64,000 nt of DNA, from contig NZ_JAPFBW010000029.1 in NCBI RefSeq assembly GCF_026153205.1, positions 1 through 64,000 of the forward strand, written 5' to 3'. Both the position numbers and the translations under genes were made by a program. Below are positions 18,920 to 25,681 of this stretch, one piece after another. This DNA comes from Aquabacterium sp. A7-Y (GTDB taxonomy: Bacteria > Pseudomonadota > Gammaproteobacteria > Burkholderiales > Burkholderiaceae_C). Position 1 is the first letter of the stretch; each line of letters starts with the position of its first letter. Below the pieces are notes generated by a model. It saw only the letters and a list, made by a program, of their open reading frames with translations, did no database searches and was not told where the DNA came from.

Positions 18920-21481
18920 TCACTGGAGAGTCCCCGTCGCGGTTTTCAGGCGGCCCAGCGCGTCATAGGCCCGGGTCATGTTGCGCATCAGCACGCCGCT
19001 AGGATCTTTGATCTCTTCCTTGGTCCTGTTGCCGGCCTTGTCCAGCGTGTAGGTCACCGAGTTGCCCAGGCCGTCCTTAAGGCCGGTCAGGCGATGCGCA
19101 TCGTCATAGCTGTACTCGATGTAGCTCAAGTCGGGCTGGGTCACGCGCTGCAGCAGGCCGGTGGGGTAGTAGTCGTACTTGGTCAGCTCGGTGCCCACCG
19201 TCACGGTCTTCAGGCGCTGGCGCGGGTCATAGGTGTAGGTTGTCACGACGCCGTTGGTGTCGCTCATGCTCAGCACCTGGCCATGCGGGTTGTACTGGGT
19301 GTACTTGGTGACCTGGCCTGCGGGGTTGGTGACCTGCTTGAGATCGCCCTGGGTCCAATCCACGGTAGTGTCGGGGTAGTACTCGTAGCGGGTGATGTCC
19401 GCGACGTCGGTGCGCGGGCCATCTTCCGTCAACACCTGGCCCAAGCTGTTGTAGGTGTAGGTCCACTGCCGGGGCGCGACGCCGACTGCCAAAGTTGCGG
19501 CGAAGCCCTTCGAACCGTCGACGTCCGTTGTGGCCTGTTCCACGCGCTTGCATACCACCGCGATGGGCTGCTGGTCGGGCAGTTTCGCCTCAGCGGGCGC
19601 ACAGGTGGCGATTGCTCCGTTGTTGAACGGGTCGGCTTGGCCGTTGTAGATCGTCCACACGATCCGGCGCGGCTCTGCTACCTTGGTCGTCATTGCCCAG
19701 CGCGAGTGCCATTCCGTACTGACCTTGCGTGCTTCTGGCGGAAGAGTCGCACCAGGTGCTATGTAGGAGCTGCAGGCGGCAGTATTCGCCAGACCTTCCA
19801 CTCGCACTGTCTCAAGGTTCCGCCCCAAGTCGTATCGATAGCACACGCGCTTGCCGTTGAAGTCGTCGCGACTTGTCGCGTTACCTTGTGCGTCGTATGC
19901 GATATGGCTAGAACTGGCCGCGCAACCGCTCCCGGCGGGCTGGCTGACGCCGGAATTGCGCAGCATGGTCGAAGTGACATAGTCGCCCGTGCCAAATGCC
20001 GTGGTCGGAGCAAAGCCCAAGCTGCTTCCGTTGGGTTGCGCCACCCGCACGTCCTGCGGCAACACCCATTCGTGATACCGCCACACCATCTCGGTGGACC
20101 AGTCGATTTGCTCTCGGACAACCAGTCTGGGCGGGCTGGAATAGCTGGCTTCGAACTTGTTCACCTCACCGGCGTGTTCGCTGCTCTTGACCCAGCCGCC
20201 GGCGTCGTACTTGAAGGTGGCATACCGCTTGTTGTTCTCGTCGACGATCCCCGTCAGTGCCCAGCTTTGCCCTGGGTTCGGGCTGTCATACAAAAAGCGG
20301 CGTGTGGTCTGATCCGGCCATGTCACCTGCGTCAGATTCCCCGCTGCGTCGTAGCCCATCTGAATCACCGCACCCGAGGGCGACTGAATGGTGGAAATGA
20401 CGACCTCGCTGTTGGCCGAAGCCTTGTAGGTAAAGCTGACGCGGCGTCCGAAGGAGTCGGTCAGGCTCAACAAGTGGCCCGCCCCGGGCGCAATCGATGG
20501 ATCGGTACTCGCGTCACTGAAAACCGGTGTGACCCGCGTTCCGTTGGCGAGCACCCAGTTCTGCCACTGCCCGAAGTTGTTGTACTGCTCGAGTCCCAGC
20601 CCGTTCTGGTCCCTGTACTCGTAGCCTCCGTCTTTGGGTACGACCGTGTCTTGCGTGGCGCGCGACGCCGTCCACTTGCCTGCGATAATGTTGAAGCTGA
20701 CGAAGCGCCCGCCATCTCTTATCGCCTGCATGCTGTGGGTGTGACTCAAAGCAAGCTGGCGGTGGATCGAGGTGGACCACAGCCTTCCGAGGTTGCCGCC
20801 CCAGGGGCGCGGTGTGATGAACTTTTCGTCGATGTCGAGGCGGGCCCGCGCACTGTCGTAGATCAACTGCAGCGGTACACCGGCGATCGAGATACCCAGG
20901 TCGACCACCTCCCGCTTGTTGCCGTAGAGGGGATAGAAGGGGTTGCCTTGTGACGGGTTCTTCGGGCAACTGCGGGGTGGCGACTCGTAGACGTCCTTGA
21001 AGAGCATGCAGTTGCCGGCAGGCATGTGGTAGGTGTCGTTTTGATTGGGATAAACGACCCACTTCGCCGCGAGGCCACAGTAAACGTAAGACCGATAGGC
21101 GCTGCCGTAGTTTTTGCCGCCCCACGACCATTGTCCTTCGGTTAAAGCGCAGGCGTAGCCCTCGGAGCGCTTCTCTTTGAAATAAGGGGGAGGAAGACGA
21201 TTGAACGGATGGTATTCCACCGGTACAAGCTTCGTTGACGAAGACGCAGTAAGCGTCTTGTCGCAAACCTCTTCAGGTGTTGACGCGGACGGCGTACCGT
21301 TGCCGTCGAAACCGTATGGCGGGTCTGGCAGAGTGGAGTACCAGCGTTGATTCGGTGCAACGAAGTACCAGCCGCCGCCCGCGTCAGAGGCGAACCCGAC
21401 GCTCATAGAGGTCGACAGCCCGCCTAGCAGTGCTCCTCGGACGAGGAAATGGACGAGGCGATATGCCTCCTGGTTTTGCAT
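18920..21481 (-). CDS. Exported Rhs/YD-repeat protein, N-terminal half of a split Rhs system
   Basis: An 853-residue protein with a signal-peptide-like N terminus (residues about 10-32, LVRGALLGGLSTSMSVGFA). A Cys-rich region follows, then an Rhs entry region (VVDLGISIAGVPLQLIYDS) and YD repeats running to the very end (YDDAHRLTGLKDGLGN, YDALGRLKTAT). It has neither the conserved C-terminal core nor a toxin tip. The ATG at 21481 has GGAAGGA upstream. The stop lies 62 bp before the next Rhs gene, which has its own signal peptide and supplies the core and tip. The two proteins may therefore assemble one Rhs cage outside the cytoplasm. No PAAR or T6SS N-terminal domain is present. Confidence 0.82.
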   Translation of the reverse strand: MQNQEAYRLVHFLVRGALLGGLSTSMSVGFASDAGGGWYFVAPNQRWYSTLPDPPYGFDGNGTPSASTPEEVCDKTLTASSSTKLVPVEYHPFNRLPPPYFKEKRSEGYACALTEGQWSWGGKNYGSAYRSYVYCGLAAKWVVYPNQNDTYHMPAGNCMLFKDVYESPPRSCPKNPSQGNPFYPLYGNKREVVDLGISIAGVPLQLIYDSARARLDIDEKFITPRPWGGNLGRLWSTSIHRQLALSHTHSMQAIRDGGRFVSFNIIAGKWTASRATQDTVVPKDGGYEYRDQNGLGLEQYNNFGQWQNWVLANGTRVTPVFSDASTDPSIAPGAGHLLSLTDSFGRRVSFTYKASANSEVVISTIQSPSGAVIQMGYDAAGNLTQVTWPDQTTRRFLYDSPNPGQSWALTGIVDENNKRYATFKYDAGGWVKSSEHAGEVNKFEASYSSPPRLVVREQIDWSTEMVWRYHEWVLPQDVRVAQPNGSSLGFAPTTAFGTGDYVTSTMLRNSGVSQPAGSGCAASSSHIAYDAQGNATSRDDFNGKRVCYRYDLGRNLETVRVEGLANTAACSSYIAPGATLPPEARKVSTEWHSRWAMTTKVAEPRRIVWTIYNGQADPFNNGAIATCAPAEAKLPDQQPIAVVCKRVEQATTDVDGSKGFAATLAVGVAPRQWTYTYNSLGQVLTEDGPRTDVADITRYEYYPDTTVDWTQGDLKQVTNPAGQVTKYTQYNPHGQVLSMSDTNGVVTTYTYDPRQRLKTVTVGTELTKYDYYPTGLLQRVTQPDLSYIEYSYDDAHRLTGLKDGLGNSVTYTLDKAGNRTKEEIKDPSGVLMRNMTRAYDALGRLKTATGTLQ

Positions 21482-22235
21482 GGTGGGTTCCTTCCCTCAA
21501 CGTTTTAATGAAATTAAGGCAATCGGCGTGGGATCTATGACGGTTAGGAACTAACACCCGATCTCCGTCGTTTCAAGGATGATTCTTGGCATTCGTCGTC
21601 TCGATACGTCACCGAAATCGGCCGCGCCTGTGAAAGCTGGTAGATGGGCAACTGCCGGTGGGGATGTCACTCCGCGGTAATCCTCCGACGGCCAGCTGCC
21701 GGGGCGATCACTGGAAGGTAATGGTGCGCGACGCGCATTGACGACTGGCCGGACCTTCGGGCTCCTGTATCCGGCGGGTCGCCGGAGCAGGGGCGTTTTG
21801 GTCCGGCACGATTCGCCTTGACTCTGCTTCTCGCATGTTTCCCTCCAATCCCCGTTTATCTTGTTTGCTGTGCCGGGGCAAGCAGCGTCGGCAGCATAGG
21901 CAAAGTAAGAAGCGGTCACAACGACATGTATCTCAGCTCCCCCTTGGACGCGGGGGTGCCTCTGTTCGTACTGGCGGTTCGGTGCTAGCCGCGCGAGGCG
22001 GGTCCGGTCTCTGCCACTGAAATCGCGGCACACGTCTGCTTAGCGATGTCCTGCTTTGCTTCAGTGGGGTAGGGCCGTGGATGTCTTCGCGGCAGAGAAC
22101 ATGACTTCGGTGGCATCGGAAAACGGGCAACCAGTCGCAGTCTTGCGACAGCTGCCGAAAGACAGCAAGAAGGACTTGGCCTTCTCGCGGAAGGGAGCGT
22201 TCATCACGCCACAACCCCTCAAACGGAGAAATGCC
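21482..22235. other. 754-bp region without a supported gene
   Basis: A 160-codon minus-strand frame (21551-22033) spans most of it, but codon use is irregular and I recognise no family. A plus-strand frame open from 22056 is only an upstream extension of the next gene. The region probably holds the promoters of the divergent Rhs and DUF3489 genes and possibly the left border of the integrated element. Confidence 0.45.
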
Positions 22236-22856
22236 ATGAGCCACAGCAGCATCACCGACACCCAGTGCCAAGTTCTTGAGCATGCCCTGGATCACGCCGA
22301 AGGTCGCATCGACTGGTTCCCGGAGAGCGTCAAGGGCGGTGCCCGAGCCAAGGTTCTGCAGGGCTTGCTGAACCGCGCGCTGATCATGCTGGACGGCGAT
22401 CACCACCTGGTGGCCGAGGCCGGCTACGAAGCGCTCGGCCGCGACCTGCCCAACGCGAAGGCCATCGCAGCCGCTGAGCCTGCCGCGCACGACGCCGAGC
22501 TGGAGCAGGAGGTCGCAGCGGCCGAGGCGCAATGGCAAGGTGAGGCGAACACGGCCGAGACCAACGACGCCGCTCGCACGGCGCCTTCGGACGCCGCGGC
22601 GGTAAGGCCCGAGCCCCGCGCCAAGACGCCGCGCGCGCCCCGCACCGACAGCAAGCAAGCGCTCGTGATCGGCCTGCTGCGGCGCCCCGAGGGCGTGACG
22701 GTGGAGCAGGTCCAGGCGGCCACCGGCTGGCTGCCGCACTCGGTGCGTGGCCTCTTCGCGGTCGCGCTGAAGAAGCGGCTCGGCTTGAACGTGGTCTCGG
22801 AGAAGAACGAGAGCGGCGAGCGCCGCTACCGCATCGTCGACGCGCACGGGGCCTGA
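22236..22856 (+). CDS. DUF3489-domain protein
   Basis: A 206-residue protein. The N-terminal ~65 residues (ALDHAEGRIDWFPESVKGGA, then LNRALIMLDGDHHLV) match the N-terminal part of the next gene product. An Ala/Glu-rich linker follows, and the C-terminal ~75 residues form the DUF3489 winged-helix-like domain (KQALVIGLLRRPEGVTVEQV, then TGWLPHSVRGLF). The ATG at 22236 has GGAGAA upstream. DUF3489 genes are common on integrated elements of proteobacteria; the role is presumed to be DNA binding but unproven. This is the first gene of a tight plus-strand run. Confidence 0.75.
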   Translation: MSHSSITDTQCQVLEHALDHAEGRIDWFPESVKGGARAKVLQGLLNRALIMLDGDHHLVAEAGYEALGRDLPNAKAIAAAEPAAHDAELEQEVAAAEAQWQGEANTAETNDAARTAPSDAAAVRPEPRAKTPRAPRTDSKQALVIGLLRRPEGVTVEQVQAATGWLPHSVRGLFAVALKKRLGLNVVSEKNESGERRYRIVDAHGA

Positions 22857-22931
22857 CGCGACCAAACGAACCGCAAGAGCCGGCCGGCTCTTGCGCCATC
22901 GAGCACCGACCATCCTTCAAAGGGCCATCCC

Positions 22932-23300
22932 GTGAGCAACGACTCCCTGAGCATCACCCAGCACCTGATTGTGCGGTATGCCATCGACTACACGGAGGGC
23001 CGCATCGAGTGGTTCCCGCCTCACGTCCACGGGGCCGCCCGCAACAGCGTGCTGCAGGCGTTGTTCAACCGGGGGCTGGTCACGACAGACGGCCCGCGCT
23101 GGCTTGTTGCCTATGCGGGCTATGAAGCGGTGGGACGGCGGCGTCCGCATGTGCCGCCTCCGAACCCCTTCGAGGACCTGGCCCGCCTGGTCGACCAAGC
23201 CCAGGCGATCTGGGAGCTGGAACACGGCAAGCCCATGCTGCACGAGCCGGCGCCCATCGGCTGGTACGCCGACGCCGCGGCGCGGAGGCGGGCGCGATGA
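22932..23300 (+). CDS. Small protein related to the N-terminal domain of the DUF3489 gene
   Basis: 122 residues from a GTG at 22932. Residues 8-66 align with the preceding protein (YTEGRIEWFPPHVHGAA, then LFNRGLV, AYAGYEAVGR), so the pair arose by duplication of this domain; the DUF3489 domain is absent here. The remainder is an amphipathic tail with no known motif. The stop overlaps the next start (ATGA), indicating an operon. The function is unknown. Confidence 0.65.
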   Translation: MSNDSLSITQHLIVRYAIDYTEGRIEWFPPHVHGAARNSVLQALFNRGLVTTDGPRWLVAYAGYEAVGRRRPHVPPPNPFEDLARLVDQAQAIWELEHGKPMLHEPAPIGWYADAAARRRAR

Positions 23301-23680
23301 GAGCCGATGCCAGCAGGGCACCCGAATCGCTCGGTTTCATCGGCACGATGAAGGAACACGCACCGGCCGCGTGGCCGCTCTCGATGACCGCCATCGCCTA
23401 CGCCACGGGCCAGCCGCTGGAGGCGATGAGGGCGTTTCTCGACAGCGCGTCGGGCCGGCACTTCGCCGACGACGTGCTGAACCGCCTCCGCCTAGGGCTC
23501 CCACTGGCCGACGCGATCCGCGCAGCTGTCCACGCCTGGATGACCTGGCGCATCGATGCAAGGACGGAGAGGCGCCGCGGCATCCCGCGCGGCTTGCCCT
23601 ACCTGACCGGCTTTGTCATCGACGCGGAGATCGGCGAGGAGGCGGCCGGCTGGTGCGACACGGACCACACGTTGCTGTGA
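23297..23680 (+). CDS. Hypothetical protein of the integrated element
   Basis: 127 residues, with a start overlapping the upstream stop by four bases (ATGA). The predicted product is mostly helical and soluble (SMTAIAYATGQPLEAMRAFL, then RRGIPRGLPYLTGFVIDAE). I recognise no domain. The last codons lie within the first iteron-like repeat (23677-23735), which also covers the end of the convergent gene. Confidence 0.55.
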   Translation: MRADASRAPESLGFIGTMKEHAPAAWPLSMTAIAYATGQPLEAMRAFLDSASGRHFADDVLNRLRLGLPLADAIRAAVHAWMTWRIDARTERRRGIPRGLPYLTGFVIDAEIGEEAAGWCDTDHTLL

Positions 23681-23735
23681 TGGTGGTGATGGTTGTGACG
23701 GTCAATCGCTATTGTTATAGGTTCTCGGAAAAAGG
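23677..23735 (-). repeat. Iteron-like CATCAC repeat unit R1
   Basis: Read on the minus strand this unit runs CCTTTTTCCGAGAACC, then TAACAATAGCGATTGACC, then GTCACAACCATCACCACC. It has the same layout as the plus-strand units at 24353, 24436 and 24521. The unit overlaps the stop of the minus-strand HExxH gene (PFSENL then TAA) and the stop of the preceding plus-strand gene. Confidence 0.7.
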
Positions 23736-24134
23736 AAGGCGCTCAAACGCCCATGCATCGCAGTCGTTCTCTTTGGCTTGGGGCCAGTCGTTCTGCAGGT
23801 GCGCTAGTTCGTGCAGTACCAAGAGAGACACGAAGGCGCGCGGCGAGTCGAGGCGCTGAAAGACGTCAATGTCTTCGTGCCCGCCGAAGAGGTCGATACG
23901 CTCTTTCACGCTCTGGACGGTGTCCGGGTCTATCTCGCTCCGGAGCAAAATCCCCCAAGCGCCTGCCTTGCCTGTGATGGCCATTGCACAGGGATTGCCG
24001 AGACACTCGCCTCGGCGTTCAGCACACCACCGCGCGATGTCGGGGACGATTAGCAGGTCGACGGATCGAGTAGCGTGCTCTCGTAGCAACGCCTCCAACT
24101 CACTGCGAAAGGGCTCAACGATGATCGTTTCCAT
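23715..24134 (-). CDS. ImmA/IrrE-like HExxH metallopeptidase-family protein
   Basis: 139 residues. The central helix LVLHELAHLQNDW carries the zinc-protease motif HExxH (HELAH), followed by a downstream acidic stretch (KENDCDAWAFERL) that would supply the third ligand, as in the ImmA/IrrE family. Members of that family typically cleave repressors on mobile elements, which fits the location. The ATG at 24134 is chosen; the longer open frame upstream crosses the divergent promoter region. No partner helix-turn-helix repressor is fused or adjacent. A structural alternative is a non-catalytic HExxH protein. Confidence 0.7.
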   Translation of the reverse strand: METIIVEPFRSELEALLREHATRSVDLLIVPDIARWCAERRGECLGNPCAMAITGKAGAWGILLRSEIDPDTVQSVKERIDLFGGHEDIDVFQRLDSPRAFVSLLVLHELAHLQNDWPQAKENDCDAWAFERLPFSENL

Positions 24135-24205
24135 TCTCTCGCTCTGCTTCTTATGTTGGTTGGCCGGCTCTGTATGGCCACCGATCCAGAATACCGGAGG
24201 GAAGT

Positions 24206-24379
24206 ATGAGCGTCCATGGGACCGGGCCCCAGGGCACCGCGAACGGAGGTGCAAACGCTGCGAACCTTGGTTCGCATCTGTCGGTAGACGAGCGTCGCGC
24301 GTTTCCCGCCCGCATGGGAAATCCGCCAGGAAGGACCCATACCAACCCGCCATACCCTTTTCTCGCGCGTAAAGAATAG
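24206..24379 (+). CDS. Possible small protein divergent from the HExxH gene
   Basis: 57 codons, starting MSVHGTGPQGTANGG and ending PYPFLARKE. The support is a strong ribosome-binding site (GGAGGGA, then 4 bases, then ATG) and divergent placement 71 bp from the HExxH gene start. The product is Gly/Ala/Asn/Pro-rich and probably unstructured. The stop codon (TAG) falls inside repeat unit R2. It may be a regulator or leader peptide, or chance. Confidence 0.4.
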   Translation: MSVHGTGPQGTANGGANAANLGSHLSVDERRAFPARMGNPPGRTHTNPPYPFLARKE

Positions 24380-24600
24380 GAAAACACCATCACGACAGTC
24401 ACAGCCGGCTTGTGACGATGGCTCGCAGCCGGGGCTACTACCTCCTCCCCCGAGACAGTAGTAGGAATCCACCATCACAACCGTCACGACCATCACCGGG
24501 TGACGGTGCCCAACCGGGGTCTATCCCTTTTCCCAGAGCAATAACAATAGGAATTGACCGTCACCACCATCACGACCATCACACCCGCCACAGCCGTGGC
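24353..24600 (+). repeat. Iteron-like CATCAC repeat units R2, R3 and R4
   Basis: Three plus-strand units start near 24353, 24436 and 24521. Each has a pyrimidine run (CCCTTTTCTC, CCTCCTCCCC, CCCTTTTCCC), then an AATAGGAA-like core (GAATAGGAA, GTAGGAAT, CAATAGGAAT), then ACC-RTCAC hexamer-type repeats (for example ACCATCACGACAGTCAC). Units R2 and R3 end in inverted repeats: GTCACA...TGTGAC at 24398-24416 and ACCATCACC/GGTGACGGT near 24488-24507. Irregular iterons like these are typical of replication-initiator or partition-protein binding sites. The ~300 bp they occupy carry no supported gene. A fourth, inverted unit is at 23677-23735. Confidence 0.65.
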
Positions 24601-24686
24601 AGCGGCGATGGCCTGATGCTTATGACAGGTGGGCCGCGGGTTTGGCTCGCTAGACTGGCCCGCTTCATCAGCCGCCGACCTCGCCG

Positions 24687-25304
24687 ATGCCCTCCCAATT
24701 CAACTGCCTGCGCTACTGGGACCTCTCTAACCAGATCCGACTGGACGACGCCATCGCGCTGTGGTGCAACGTCGATCCCGCTGAACTCGGCCGCCTGGGG
24801 TACGACACCCACTGCATGAGCGCCAAGCGGGCGGCCCTGGTGACTGCCCTGCGCGACGGCCTGCTGGAGTACGAAGACCTCGGCATCCCCACCGGCCGGG
24901 GGCGGGTCATCATGGACGCGCCGCTCGATGAGTTGCTGGAGAAGGACCGGCTGTTGATCAAGAAGCCTAGCTTGCGCCGCTGGTTCGAACAGCTGCCCTT
25001 CGAGGACCGGCCCGCGTTCCTGTTCGACGAGTCGCGCCAGCCGGTGCTGCCCGATGGCAGCGAGGCGGCCGAGATGAACAGCCTCAAGGCCATCGCCGTC
25101 ATGGCCCACCTCCTGGCGCGATCTGCGCCGGGCTACCGCACGGGCGAGCGCCCCAACGCCGAACAGATCGGCAAGGCCGTGGCCGAGGTTGCGCAGCAGC
25201 TGTTCGGCGACGACGTCCGCGGCTTCAAGTCCTTCCACAAGAAGGTGGGCGAGGCGCTGAAGGTGTTTAACCGCGAGCTGCCCAAGCGATCTTGGGAAAC
25301 CTGA
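24687..25304 (+). CDS. Hypothetical protein associated with the replication region of the element
   Basis: 205 residues starting MPSQFNCLRYWDLSNQIRLD. The product is soluble and mainly helical, with an N-terminal part like those found just upstream of AlpA/primase genes on genomic islands (LDDAIALWCNVDPAELGRLG) and a C-terminal charged helix (FKSFHKKVGEALKVFNRELP). I do not recognise a named family. It lies directly after the iteron-like repeats, and its stop codon is part of a perfect 10-bp inverted repeat, so it may take part in replication or excision control (inference). Confidence 0.6.
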   Translation: MPSQFNCLRYWDLSNQIRLDDAIALWCNVDPAELGRLGYDTHCMSAKRAALVTALRDGLLEYEDLGIPTGRGRVIMDAPLDELLEKDRLLIKKPSLRRWFEQLPFEDRPAFLFDESRQPVLPDGSEAAEMNSLKAIAVMAHLLARSAPGYRTGERPNAEQIGKAVAEVAQQLFGDDVRGFKSFHKKVGEALKVFNRELPKRSWET

Positions 25305-25389
25305 AGTTCAGGAAATCGGCCTGAACTTCGGCAGGTTCCGAGCCTGCCCAAATCAACACTCAGCATTCCGAATGAACCCCAAGGAATGC
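25303..25389. promoter_or_regulatory. Three stacked inverted repeats upstream of the AlpA-like gene
   Basis: There are three in a row: 25303-25329 GAAGTTCAGG/CCTGAACTTC with a 7-base spacer, 25330-25348 GGCAGG/CCTGCC with a 7-base spacer, and 25363-25389 GCATTCC/GGAATGC with a 13-base spacer. The first two abut exactly. They fill the whole gap before the AlpA-like gene at 25394, so operator sites for that or another element protein are likely; an attenuator-like RNA structure is the alternative. No U-run follows, which argues against a standard terminator. Confidence 0.65.
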
Positions 25390-25393
25390 CGAG

Positions 25394-25681
25394 ATGCCCA
25401 AACGGGTCCGAACCCCGCAGCAGCAAGCCGCCACCGCTGAGCTGCGCGCCGACTTCTGGCGCGCGCCCTCCGAAGCCCTGCTCGACCGCAAGACCGCGGC
25501 GGCCGGCTTGGGCTACACCATAGGTTGGATGGAATGGGCCGCGACGCACGGCGGCGGCCCGCTGTTCACCAAGATCGGCCGCAGCGTGCGCTATCGCAAG
25601 GCCGATGTGCTGGCTTGGCTCGATGCCAACAGCCGCCGTGTCCGCAGCACCGCCGAGCTGAACGGCCGCACAGGGGCGTGA
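25394..25681 (+). CDS. AlpA/excisionase-like helix-turn-helix protein
   Basis: 95 residues. The segment LLDRKTAAAGLGYTIGWMEW followed by PLFTKIGRSVRYRKADVLAW has the AlpA/MerR-type winged-helix layout seen in regulators and excisionases of integrated elements: a recognition helix, then the conserved K-IGR-VRY-R-DV-AW wing. It is preceded by three inverted repeats that could be its own operator. Its stop codon overlaps the GTG start of the P-loop protein gene, so the two are probably co-expressed. It likely activates excision or replication genes. Confidence 0.78.
   Translation: MPKRVRTPQQQAATAELRADFWRAPSEALLDRKTAAAGLGYTIGWMEWAATHGGGPLFTKIGRSVRYRKADVLAWLDANSRRVRSTAELNGRTGA

Noticed and set aside
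19094-20953. Long plus-strand open frame of 619 codons antisense to the exported Rhs gene
   Set aside because: It is an antisense shadow of the YD-repeat gene with no family match; the Rhs gene is clear on the minus strand.
21551-22033. 160-codon minus-strand gene
   Set aside because: Codon use is irregular and no family or ribosome-binding site is visible.
23677-24600. CRISPR array
   Set aside because: Repeat units are irregular, partly inverted and lack unique spacers of constant length; no cas genes lie in the window.
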